64,000 nt of DNA, taken from NCBI GenBank assembly GCA_026929865.2, contig CM049396.1, forward strand, positions 22,758,001-22,822,000. The letters run 5' to 3'. Shown here piece after piece: positions 61,270 to 64,000 of this stretch. The first letter of the stretch is position 1. Each line of letters starts with the position of its first letter. The notes under the pieces are model-generated. The model did not search any database. It was not told the DNA's origin and saw only the letters and a program-made list of their open reading frames with translations. Made by a program: the position numbers and the translations under genes. The stretch comes from Hyperoplus lanceolatus. Lineage: Eukaryota > Chordata > Actinopteri > Uranoscopiformes > Ammodytidae.

Positions 61270-61334
61270 TCCTACTTTAGATTGAGATCCGTGACACCAG
61301 GGATCTGAGGTATGGAGTCCAGCGCTACCACTGA
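18853..61334 (+). CDS. lhfpl4: lhfpl4-type tetraspan protein (GABA-A receptor auxiliary subunit), complete
   Basis: LHFPL4 (GARLH4) is a four-pass membrane protein that links GABA-A receptors to neuroligin-2 at inhibitory synapses (family knowledge). Exons 18853-19258, 53271-53510, 56297-56313 and 61281-61334 give 717 nt and 238 residues; human LHFPL4 is about 247. Membrane segments lie near residues 22-43, 94-119, 129-146 and 175-198. The first loop carries the claudin-superfamily pattern PYWIGD, GLFHYC (C65) and C77. The second loop carries FPNGWD and the SVRWAY entry to segment 4, then FVLGNRQ and a cytoplasmic tail. LHFPL3 is a close paralogue. I prefer LHFPL4 because of adjacency to mtmr14 and because a DF-type residue pair follows the phase-1 junction, as in human LHFPL4. 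Intron 1 is 34 kb of mostly mobile DNA. The last two exons are predictions. Confidence 0.9.
19259..20262. other. start of lhfpl4 intron 1, no recognised element
   Basis: Immediately after exon 1. A GC-rich part to about 19,560 could carry intronic regulatory sequence. No coding or repeat signal was recognised. Confidence 0.35.
20264..20326 (+). repeat. (GT)n microsatellite
   Basis: Uninterrupted GT repeat of about 31 units in lhfpl4 intron 1. Confidence 0.95.
22106..22479. mobile_element. MITE with TAGCCTGG termini and exact target duplication
   Basis: 374 bp, TAGCCTGG at the left and CCAGGCTA at the right, flanked on both sides by ggtgtatgt (22097-22105 and 22480-22488). A second copy of the host repeat at about 23,170-23,225 shows the empty site. 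It probably relates to the 539-bp element at 55701. An 8- or 9-bp duplication suggests hAT-type mobilisation. Confidence 0.85.
22720..23565 (+). repeat. tandem and dispersed copies of a ~135-bp module
   Basis: The module ggccataactccttaaccat, aggtcctatcatcatcaaac, ttgctgggtatg ... aacccatagggggc occurs at about 22,740-22,858, 22,883-22,998 and, more diverged, 23,450-23,562. The first two are direct neighbours. The flanking gattgacttgaaattt block is also repeated. Confidence 0.85.
24973..27576 (-). pseudogene. LINE ORF2 (endonuclease plus reverse transcriptase), frameshifted
   Basis: Nicks DNA and copies the LINE RNA at the nick (family function). Frames in order: 27576-26800 is the AP-type endonuclease, with [29 protein letters not shown] continues in the next frame after a break near 26,830. 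26815-26500 and 26528-26289 are linker segments ([24 protein letters not shown]). 26115-24973 is the reverse transcriptase, with [52 protein letters not shown] and [10 protein letters not shown]. At least three frameshifts make it inactive, but the motifs are well kept, so the copy is not very old. The clade is jockey/CR1/L2-Rex1; the exact family is not certain. Confidence 0.88.
28300..28530. repeat. possible interspersed repeat of unknown class
   Basis: The stretch with ccccttatgacatcacgggg, aaatctgacggatttttgaa and tcatacttttggagtctcta resembles interspersed repeats common in fish genomes. I cannot name the family or fix its ends. Confidence 0.35.
28832..28917 (+). repeat. (CA)n microsatellite, interrupted
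   Basis: CA-rich simple sequence with cagacaga interruptions, in lhfpl4 intron 1. Confidence 0.9.
29065..29225 (+). repeat. (CATA)n/(CA)n/(TA)n compound simple repeat
   Basis: Mixed acatacatacac and tatata units over about 160 bases, just upstream of the plus-strand LINE. Confidence 0.9.
29445..30938 (+). pseudogene. LINE ORF1 with coiled coil and SGNH esterase domain, frameshifted
   Basis: The N-terminal part (29445-30290) has a short heptad-like stretch ([20 protein letters not shown]) and then a Ser/Pro/Ala-rich region. After a frameshift the frame through 30447-30938 encodes an SGNH-type esterase: LVGSSMVRQ (block I, Ser nucleophile context), HVGSNDL (GxND block III), [29 protein letters not shown] and [10 protein letters not shown] (D..H, block V). 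Such ES domains are known in ORF1 of CR1/L2 LINEs, including zebrafish L2. Their role is thought to be membrane or RNP association. Confidence 0.8.
32248..32742 (-). pseudogene. L1 ORF2 C-terminal fragment
   Basis: 164 residues with [40 protein letters not shown] and HMYWLCP...FW, followed by [20 protein letters not shown] and FLDYFNK. This is the Cys-rich C-terminal region of fish L1 ORF2. The reverse-transcriptase and endonuclease parts upstream are deleted. Confidence 0.82.
33440..34273 (-). CDS. L1 ORF1 protein (RNA-binding, coiled coil), open
   Basis: 277 residues, uninterrupted. N-terminal Ser/Lys-rich tail, coiled coil about residues 45-115 ([20 protein letters not shown] and [20 protein letters not shown]), then the L1 RRM-like domain with [14 protein letters not shown] and [11 protein letters not shown]. 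The C-terminal domain has DRAHRTL and [18 protein letters not shown], then [18 protein letters not shown] and a Leu/Arg-rich end. Family Transposase_22/L1 ORF1. It binds L1 RNA as a trimer. The copy is carried by a deleted L1, so it would not move by itself. Confidence 0.85.
   Translation of the reverse strand: MPKSKKNAKRDSAESDMSSDSVVSMDVGASSVASIPGLLEQHRAAIAAEFKSAFASMDAKLDSIQAVVSSQGKRITDLEDNAETVCGRLEQLEATCSSLQEDNTLLKAKLSDLEGRSRRQNVRIVGLPESLEGARPTAFFSELLVEVFGGQVLPSPPELDRAHRTLAPKPGPHERPRSVVIRFHRYQTKDLIMTEARKQGELEYHGHKLRFYEDYSAEVVKQRAEYKRVMAELYQRGLRPSLLFPARLRITLQSGERKWLRSVSEASNYLSTLGVSP
36471..37564. mobile_element. non-autonomous hAT transposon with exact 8-bp target duplication
   Basis: Termini CAGTGTTGGGAA and TTCCCAACACTG, flanked on both sides by ctcataac (36463-36470 and 37565-37572). 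Both subterminal zones are full of gtaacg and ttac motifs (sites repeated in both orientations), typical of fish hAT MITEs. 1094 bp, no transposase frame. Confidence 0.92.
38044..38073 (+). repeat. (CA)n microsatellite
   Basis: Fourteen or so CA units just beyond the 3' end of the Nimb-type LINE. Confidence 0.9.
38140..40964 (-). mobile_element. I/Nimb-type LINE, 5'-truncated
   Basis: On minus the element carries the linker and reverse transcriptase in two frames, a C-terminal CCHH finger, a 3' UTR with tandem repeats (38168-38490) and a (AAGT)n end. The 5' part stops at a (CA)n tract at 40,965. The endonuclease is missing. Confidence 0.8.
38168..38490 (-). repeat. three tandem ~110-bp repeats in the LINE 3' UTR
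   Basis: The unit ccaccttcaacagacccagg ... aagctccaggtagtgtcaat occurs three times (about 38,170-38,284, 38,285-38,396, 38,397-38,490), the last shortened. Each also contains a cctatc/ggctaacacagcc motif. Confidence 0.85.
38504..41011 (-). pseudogene. I/Nimb-like reverse transcriptase, one frameshift
   Basis: The upstream frame (to 39914; its first residues come from the (CA)n) has [72 protein letters not shown] and [20 protein letters not shown]. After a break at about 39,905 the next frame gives [61 protein letters not shown] and YGCGAWV. It ends with a zinc finger [20 protein letters not shown]. The C-terminal finger with GLYSH is typical of I/Nimb LINEs of fish. One frameshift separates it from an open frame. 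Confidence 0.82.
40965..41014 (+). repeat. (CA)n microsatellite at the LINE truncation point
   Basis: About 22 CA units after a short caccacacac start, exactly where similarity to the Nimb-type LINE ends. Confidence 0.93.
41015..41990. other. unassigned sequence between two LINEs
   Basis: Moderately GC-rich at first, then AT-rich. The part near 41,830-41,880 (tgggggggcacaagcatttc, tgggggcgggcccggccccc) looks like the end of a DNA transposon. No coding similarity was recognised, including the short minus-strand frame at 41258-41488. Confidence 0.35.
42038..45801 (-). pseudogene. L1 ORF2 (endonuclease and reverse transcriptase), broken
   Basis: Starts near 45,801 with [20 protein letters not shown] and LFLQETHL (endonuclease Asn and Glu), then a stop. 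Frame 45535-44340: [37 protein letters not shown]. Frame 44345-43377: reverse transcriptase with [65 protein letters not shown] and [10 protein letters not shown]. Frames 43380-42424 and 42586-42038: C-terminal region with [25 protein letters not shown] and [13 protein letters not shown]. At least three frameshifts and one stop make it inactive. Confidence 0.88.
46511..46589. repeat. two abutting perfect palindromes
   Basis: First: 18-bp arms 46511-46528 and 46541-46558 around a 12-base loop cacaaatcaccc. Second: 15-bp arms 46559-46573 and 46575-46589 around one base. No mismatch in either. Confidence 0.95.
46755..47062 (+). mobile_element. LINE 3' end fragment with (TTAC)n tail
   Basis: Plus-strand reading gives [11 protein letters not shown], then [20 protein letters not shown] and LVFPPH, the usual C-terminus of fish L2/CR1-type ORF2 (WNSLP...[10 protein letters not shown]). 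A non-coding stretch and ataaatacattttacttact follow. It lies inside the TA-flanked element. Confidence 0.65.
47622..47690 (+). repeat. (AAT)n microsatellite
   Basis: About 23 AAT units in the spacer between ORF1 and ORF2 of the minus-strand L1. Confidence 0.95.
47959..48795 (-). CDS. L1 ORF1 protein, open reading frame
   Basis: 278 residues without a break. Acidic N-terminus, coiled coil about residues 50-120 ([20 protein letters not shown] and [20 protein letters not shown]), RRM-like domain beginning [15 protein letters not shown] with [12 protein letters not shown], and a C-terminal domain with RLDRCHRGL and [19 protein letters not shown]. Ends [16 protein letters not shown]1 ORF1p chaperones L1 RNA. 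Different subfamily from the ORF1 at 33.4-34.3 kb. Confidence 0.87.
   Translation of the reverse strand: MSSAGKGRQNTRSAKQKQANEEMTDSDSGGSSTSCPIDATNLAAQVTRQVATMMEEKMLAFSQKLDVITSKFEQNSGRITETENRISRSEDIIAELETKLSDAEGKIDTLIHRVDDQEARSRQDNIRIFGVKERTEGIDALSFFETWLPTVLNLETKKGRFRLDRCHRGLRRPKADSPRVVIIKLHNPNDKMKILTANSKTKSLEFDGAKITIGQDIPPSVVQQRRSFNTVCQQLIENNIRFRIHYPATLRFSFNKKEYSFSTANEARRVVETITLVP
49053..49260 (-). pseudogene. L1 ORF2 C-terminal remnant
   Basis: [20 protein letters not shown] and [20 protein letters not shown], then a stop, resembles the last 60 residues of fish L1 ORF2 (arrangement KxITxxWL..xPP..xxWx..). It lies upstream of the L1 at 42-49 kb and belongs to another copy. Confidence 0.5.
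49270..50400. other. intron 1 sequence, only a short microsatellite recognised
   Basis: AT-rich sequence with a (GT)n tract at 50084-50125. No protein similarity or terminal repeats were recognised. Confidence 0.35.
50407..50930 (+). pseudogene. truncated Tc1-like transposon
   Basis: Begins TACACTCCTGAACAAAATT, a Tc1-type terminus. The frame near 50,690-50,900 reads [40 protein letters not shown] and [14 protein letters not shown], resembling the HTH_Tnp_Tc3-type DNA-binding region. The catalytic part is missing. Confidence 0.6.
51715..51980 (+). pseudogene. LINE reverse-transcriptase fragment
   Basis: Across shifts: [15 protein letters not shown], then a [14 protein letters not shown] stretch, [20 protein letters not shown] and [10 protein letters not shown]. 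This matches the palm region of fish non-LTR reverse transcriptases (TGAPQGCVLSP ... NTIIKFADDTTVVGLI). The catalytic ADD reads TED here. Both ends are gone. Confidence 0.6.
52060..52745. other. intron 1 sequence, nothing recognised
   Basis: No coding similarity, repeat boundary or RNA gene was identified between the RT remnant and the CA-rich tract. Confidence 0.35.
52749..52812 (+). repeat. (CA)n/(GCAC)n compound microsatellite
   Basis: CA units, then four or five GCAC units, then CA units again. Confidence 0.93.
52907..52938 (+). repeat. (GT)n microsatellite
   Basis: About 16 GT units, some 330 bases before lhfpl4 exon 2. Confidence 0.92.
53271..53510 (+). CDS. lhfpl4: lhfpl4 exon 2
   Basis: 240 nt, acceptor ccctccag, donor AAAT|gtgaga. 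After joining to exon 1 it reads [16 protein letters not shown], exactly the length expected relative to human AALCLVLGCMIFPDGWD. It ends EELRAEHRK in phase 1. A (CTAT)n stretch starts about 15 bases past the donor. Confidence 0.95.
53747..55316 (-). mobile_element. Tc1-like transposon, copy A (inactive)
   Basis: Ends CACTCAACAAAAATATAAAC at both sides, flanked by TA (53745-53746, 55317-55318), with inverted terminal regions of more than 200 bp. The transposase is on minus. This copy lies in lhfpl4 intron 2 and is the inverted counterpart of copy B at 59247-60878. Confidence 0.93.
53988..55009 (-). pseudogene. Tc1 transposase, copy A, two deletions
   Basis: The N-terminal frame (55009-54563) runs [16 protein letters not shown]; compared with copy B, 14 codons of the first helix-turn-helix are missing in frame. 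A 17-nt deletion near 54,630 removes the first catalytic Asp (TDES) and shifts the frame. The rest continues in 54672-54427 and 54443-53988, with QQDNARPH and [12 protein letters not shown], so the second Asp and the Glu are kept. Confidence 0.9.
55387..55462. repeat. near-perfect 29-bp-arm hairpin
   Basis: Arms 55387-55415 and 55434-55462 pair at 27 of 29 positions, one of the two exceptions being a possible G-U pair in RNA. The loop is 18 bases. It looks like a miniature palindromic transposon or a small-RNA precursor shape. Confidence 0.75.
55701..56239. mobile_element. 539-bp element with 19-bp perfect inverted ends (TAGCCTGG family)
   Basis: gtagcctggaaatccagac at 55701-55719 is the exact complement of 56221-56239. 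The ends share TAGCCTGG with the MITE at 22106. Target duplications are no longer exact. It ends 57 bases before the lhfpl4 microexon. No open frame. Confidence 0.8.
56297..56313 (+). CDS. lhfpl4: lhfpl4 candidate 17-nt microexon (exon 3)
   Basis: A strong pyrimidine-rich acceptor ending ttttccacag and a consensus donor gtaagt bracket 17 nt. Joined in phase 1 they read Y-F-A-V-S-R and leave phase 0. Human LHFPL4 has D-F-V-G at the same place, from memory. Vertebrate neural genes often carry microexons of 3-27 nt. Skipping this one puts exon 4 in a frame that stops at once. No transcript evidence is available here. Confidence 0.6.
57170..57440 (+). repeat. second copy of the interspersed sequence seen at 215-600
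   Basis: Shares cctca.gaagctcgcctaat-type, aactatgtagaaagaacgaa and ggctttaagaagcagcgctg-type blocks with 228-590 in the same order and orientation. The family is unknown to me. Confidence 0.5.
57450..58370. other. intron 3 sequence, nothing recognised
   Basis: Includes a short C run (57750-57763). No coding or mobile-element signal was recognised. Confidence 0.35.
58376..58599. mobile_element. MITE with 22-bp inverted ends
   Basis: gactgtgcaacattttaatg at about 58,376 is mirrored by cattaaaatgttgcatagtc at about 58,577-58,596, with one mismatch. About 220 bp, no open frame. Confidence 0.6.
59247..60878 (+). mobile_element. Tc1-like transposon, copy B (nearly complete)
   Basis: 1632 bp, same termini CACTCAACAAAAATATAAAC on both sides, TA at 59245-59246 and 60879-60880, and inverted terminal regions of well over 200 bp. 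Carries one full-length transposase frame. It lies in lhfpl4 intron 3, about 400 bases before the last exon. Confidence 0.95.
59531..60559 (+). CDS. Tc1-like transposase, full length but with catalytic Glu replaced
   Basis: 342 residues, the usual Tc1 length. Two N-terminal helix-turn-helix units (about residues 10-55 with [20 protein letters not shown], and 65-125 with [18 protein letters not shown]). The DDE domain follows: D156 in FTDESQF, a Gly-rich [11 protein letters not shown] segment, D244 in QQDNARPH. The third residue, 34 positions after D244, is Lys279 (codon 60365-60367, AAG) in [11 protein letters not shown]. Copy A has Glu there. Tc1 transposases need DD34E, so this enzyme should bind DNA but not cut it. 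Otherwise intact, suggesting a recent insertion. Confidence 0.93.
   Translation: MSHSKMPQMPQALRERAIGMLTAGMSTRSVARALNVHFSTISLLQRRFREYGSTSNWPHNRRPRVTTPAQDLHIQQVHFQDRLRPATETAAETIGLHNQTISAQTVRNRLRAAQLHALRPHRGLDLTPARHRNRLEWANAHIRWRLAHWRGALFTDESQFTLFRADGRQRVWRRVGERFADVNVVDRVAHGGGGVMVWAGICYGRRTQVHFIDGILNAQRYRDEILRPIVVPYIHEHHLTFQQDNARPHVARICTQFSEAENVPVLAWPAYSLDMSPIKHVWDVLDRHIRQRAPLPTNIQQLRTAIEEEWTKFPQATIDNLINSMRRRCVALHEANGGHTRY
61200..61267 (+). repeat. (CT)n microsatellite at the last lhfpl4 acceptor
   Basis: About 33 TC units, ending 14 bases before the predicted exon 4. It would form the polypyrimidine tract of that acceptor. Confidence 0.95.
61281..61334 (+). CDS. lhfpl4: lhfpl4 candidate last coding exon (exon 4)
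   Basis: The acceptor cctactttag follows a 67-base (CT)n tract. In phase 0 after the microexon it reads [17 protein letters not shown] and then TGA at 61332-61334. Read directly from exon 2 (phase 1) it gives Tyr then stop. I do not recall this tail from LHFPL4 orthologues, so it is a prediction from splice sites and frame. Confidence 0.55.
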   Translation: MEIRDTRDLRYGVQRYH

Positions 61335-62518
61335 GGCCCACACCACCTCCTCTCCTCCTCCTCCTCTCCTTGTTCCCTCCATCCTGCTCTTCCCTCTCCG
61401 GAGCTCTCCTGGTCAAACCCTTTGGCCCAGGCCAAGTGCTTTGGAACTGTGTGTGTACGAAAAGAAACAGCTGCTGACAAGAAGCTTAACTAAACTCTGG
61501 GATACAATCATTTATCACCTACAGTGTTACTGTCTCATCATGTTTGCCATGACAAATATTATGAAGTTATTGAAAATAGTATTATAAAAAGTATTTTATG
61601 AGATAATACATCTTTTTATTGAGCAGAGACAAGCTATTTCAAGCTTTAAAAAGGTAATATTTTCAAGTGCATATGGCAGAGCACATAGGTGCTTCTACAA
61701 AAAAAGAAAAAGAGGATTTTGTACAGCCAGACGGTGTCATTTTGAAATCTTTTTTAGGACAATTTTCAACTTCTCTTTGTATGTGACACGTTCTGGTCTC
61801 GTGAATAACAACAATAAAATATGTAATTGAGATGCTTGTAACTATGGGAACAAGGTGAAAGGAGACGATGAAACAGTCCATGTCTGCTGTGGGTAGTTGA
61901 CAACTTGACAAATCATGAAAAGAAAGGGTGTATTGCATTCCTTTTTTAACCCTGTGTTCAATGCCTCGTTTCCACCGAGCAGAGTGGCTAGTGTCAGAGC
62001 AGCTCAGCTTGCTTACGCTAGACCTGGCGAGTGTTTCCACCTTTCTATTTCAAAGTGTCTTTCTTCCACCACTCACTGGTCATTTCCAGTTGTGCTCTGG
62101 TAGACTGGGTTTTCATCTGTTGAATGTGACATGTTGATTTGGAATGAGAGGCACTAGGCAACATAACAGACAAGAATACATCCAATGACACTAAACAAGG
62201 GGAACAATTGTTACAAGGAAACGTCTGGTTATGATTTCATTTTGTTTGGTTGTTCTTAGAATGGTTCTCACAAACTTGTTTTTATGCCATAGGAACCATC
62301 ATTCCTAGGTGAGCATGACAATCTCAGACGAGCCCCCAAATATGTTACATCCTGATGTGGACCAGGGAGTAACAGTTGATTTTGGATTGAAGGAAAGATG
62401 GGAGACAGTTGTTTAAATAACTAATGCAATTCATGCACAAATCACAAATTGAATAAGGAATTGAAAGCTAAATTAATGGTTAAAACAGGAACCCAACAAC
62501 CACCCTTTGTTATTTTTC
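61335..62518 (+). other. probable lhfpl4 3' UTR and downstream sequence
   Basis: After the predicted stop the sequence is non-coding. Candidate polyadenylation signals AATAAA occur at 61813-61818 and, farther down, at 62519-62524 just before a SINE. Nothing else recognisable was seen in this stretch. Confidence 0.4.
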
Positions 62519-62529
62519 AATAAAGATAC

Positions 62530-62672
62530 ATTTTTGGATTTTTATGCTTTATTAGACAGGGAAATGACATGCAGAGAACAATCACAAGCCTGATTCTAAC
62601 CTGTGGTCAGCTGCTTTTGAGGACAGAGCCTCTATGGGTGGGAGCTCTAACCACTACACCACAAGCACCCCC
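62530..62672 (-). mobile_element. tRNA-derived SINE, second family (copy 3)
   Basis: On minus: gtggtgtagtggttagagct as tRNA-like head, ggttagaatcag as degenerate B box, then tctctgcatgtcatttccct and an ataaagcataaaaa end. Same family as 2905-3062 and 3370-3495. Confidence 0.7.
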
Positions 62673-62699
62673 ACCATCCTTCTTTTAAGGACAAAAGGA

Positions 62700-62762
62700 G
62701 AAAGCCATGCCAAAGCCATGCCAAAGCCATGCCAAAGCCATGCCATGCCATGCCAAAGCCAG
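62700..62762 (+). repeat. minisatellite, 11-bp unit aaagccatgcc
   Basis: Five to six units, with two shortened ones (atgcc) in the middle. Confidence 0.92.
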
Positions 62763-63286
62763 CACAACACACAAACCACCCACACAGCATAGTCTGCTGC
62801 TTAGTGGCTCAAAGGGAAAGTGAGTCTCAGGTTCTCCTGTTTTTATACTGCTCCAATTAGCAGAGCTAATTGGACACACCTGTGTGTGATTGAGGGATCA
62901 GCACACCTGGGGCCTATTGCATAAAAGTGGAATAAAGACATCCAGGATGATTGATAAAGCCAGCCTTGACAAAGTCTAGCCTGGGCACTTTGGATTAGTC
63001 AGTTGCATAAACGCCAATCCAGGATGAAAAGGGGCTGCTTTGTCAAGCCAGGTGTAAGTAATTCTGTTAAGTGCCAGCCCACAGCTTTCAGAAGTAGACC
63101 CAGAGATCAAACACAGATTCGCTGATGTAAAAATGGAAAAGACGGCCCATTTTCCCACAATGCCTTGCTAGTTTAAACCGTAAGTCAGGGAGCAGTTCAT
63201 TTCATACAGCAGATGTATTCTCTGCTGACCATACTTGATGTCCCTGCATTGTTTTATAATAAAATAGTTGACAGTGAGCAGTCTGC

Positions 63287-63612
63287 AGGTGCATCTAAAA
63301 AATAGAATATCATGGAAAGTCCATTCAAGAAGTGAAACTTTCATAGATTCATTACACAAAGTGAAATATGTCAGGCCTTTTTTTGGATGATTGATTGATC
63401 ATGGAATAAAAATCCAGTAGCTCAAAAATGTATAGAATATTGCATACAACCAATCAGAAATGTCGACCTTCTGAAAAGTATGTTTATTCTAGATTAATTT
63501 CACTTAATGTGTAATGAATCTAGAATATATTTAAGTTTCACTTTTTGAATTAAATTACAGAAAAAAGGAAATTTTAATTGATATTTAATTTTGTTTTAGA
63601 AGCACCTCGATA
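63287..63612. mobile_element. MITE with AGGTGCATC-type inverted ends
   Basis: Left end aggtgcatctaaaaaataga and right end ttttgttttagaagcacct are imperfect complements, and the inner part contains tagattcattacaca mirrored by tgtaatgaatctaga. Matches the pattern of a common fish MITE beginning with caggtgcatctcaaaaaatt. About 325 bp. Confidence 0.65.
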
Positions 63613-63967
63613 TAGTTATAAGTACAAAGTGAATTTATTTGACCCACATTTGCAACGTCATCTGCCATCGATAATCAATTGTATAAATATAGCCTGCAAT
63701 ATGAACAGACTATCACATAAATTATTATAATGTATATAATTTCATCTTAATGTAATTATAATTAAGTTAATTATAAATGGTTCAGGTTAAATAATAGAAA
63801 ATAAGAACTATTTAACTAAATGCCAATGCAGTCTTTTATATGGTACTTTAAAACAGGTTATTGCAACTTAAGCATTACACAGAAGATCATGAAATAACTG
63901 TTAAACACCTTCAGATCGGAGTGACAGCTGACTGAGCCAATCAGGCCACAGAATAAGTTTATCCTTA

Positions 63968-63999
63968 ACGTTTAGCCTGGTCCCGACCAGGCTAAACGT
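63968..63999. repeat. perfect palindrome at the window edge
   Basis: Arms acgtttagcctggtc (63968-63982) and its complement (63985-63999) with a 2-base centre. It contains TAGCCTGG and CCAGGCTA head to head, as at the ends of the elements at 22106 and 55701. Confidence 0.9.
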
Positions 64000-64000
64000 A

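Overview
The window is a piece of a teleost fish chromosome. Two vertebrate genes with short exons lie in long introns packed with fish-type mobile DNA: Tc1/mariner, hAT, L1, L2-like LINEs with an esterase ORF1, tRNA-derived SINEs, MITEs and long (GT)n tracts. There are no operons and no bacterial features. No CRISPR array and no convincing retrovirus was seen.

Left part (1-13.1 kb, minus strand): the 5' half of mtmr14 (a myotubularin-related PI3P phosphatase, also called jumpy). Nine coding exons were placed by hand. All splice phases agree and they sum to 876 nt (292 codons). The gene runs off the left edge before the catalytic HCxxxxxR exon. Its introns hold SINEs, a LINE 3' end next to an acceptor, and a three-level nest of DNA transposons in intron 1 (between exons 3 and 2, 8.5-11.6 kb).

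Middle (13.1-18.5 kb): the divergent intergenic region, with old LINE fragments and a TA-flanked DNA transposon.

Right part (18.5-61.3+ kb, plus strand): an lhfpl4-type gene (tetraspan GABA-A receptor/neuroligin-2 partner). It has four coding exons at 18853-19258, 53271-53510, 56297-56313 and 61281-61334, giving a 238-residue protein. The identification rests on protein similarity and on adjacency to mtmr14, which I recall as conserved with human 3p25.3. Intron 1 (34 kb) is mostly mobile DNA: an L2-like LINE on minus (21.5-27.9 kb) carrying a 2-kb hairpin-ended insertion, which itself carries a MITE; a second L2-like LINE on plus (29.3-37.8 kb) split by an L1 and a hAT; an I/Nimb-type LINE (38.1-41.0 kb, minus); and an L1 (42-49 kb, minus) with a TA-flanked insert between its ORFs.

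The most interesting point is the 3' end of lhfpl4. A predicted 17-nt microexon, not a multiple of three, decides whether the protein ends one residue past exon 2 or carries a 23-residue tail. Two near-identical Tc1 transposons in opposite orientation flank it, and a (CT)n tract sits beside the last acceptor. Microexon inclusion is inferred from splice sites and reading frame only. No transcript evidence is available here.
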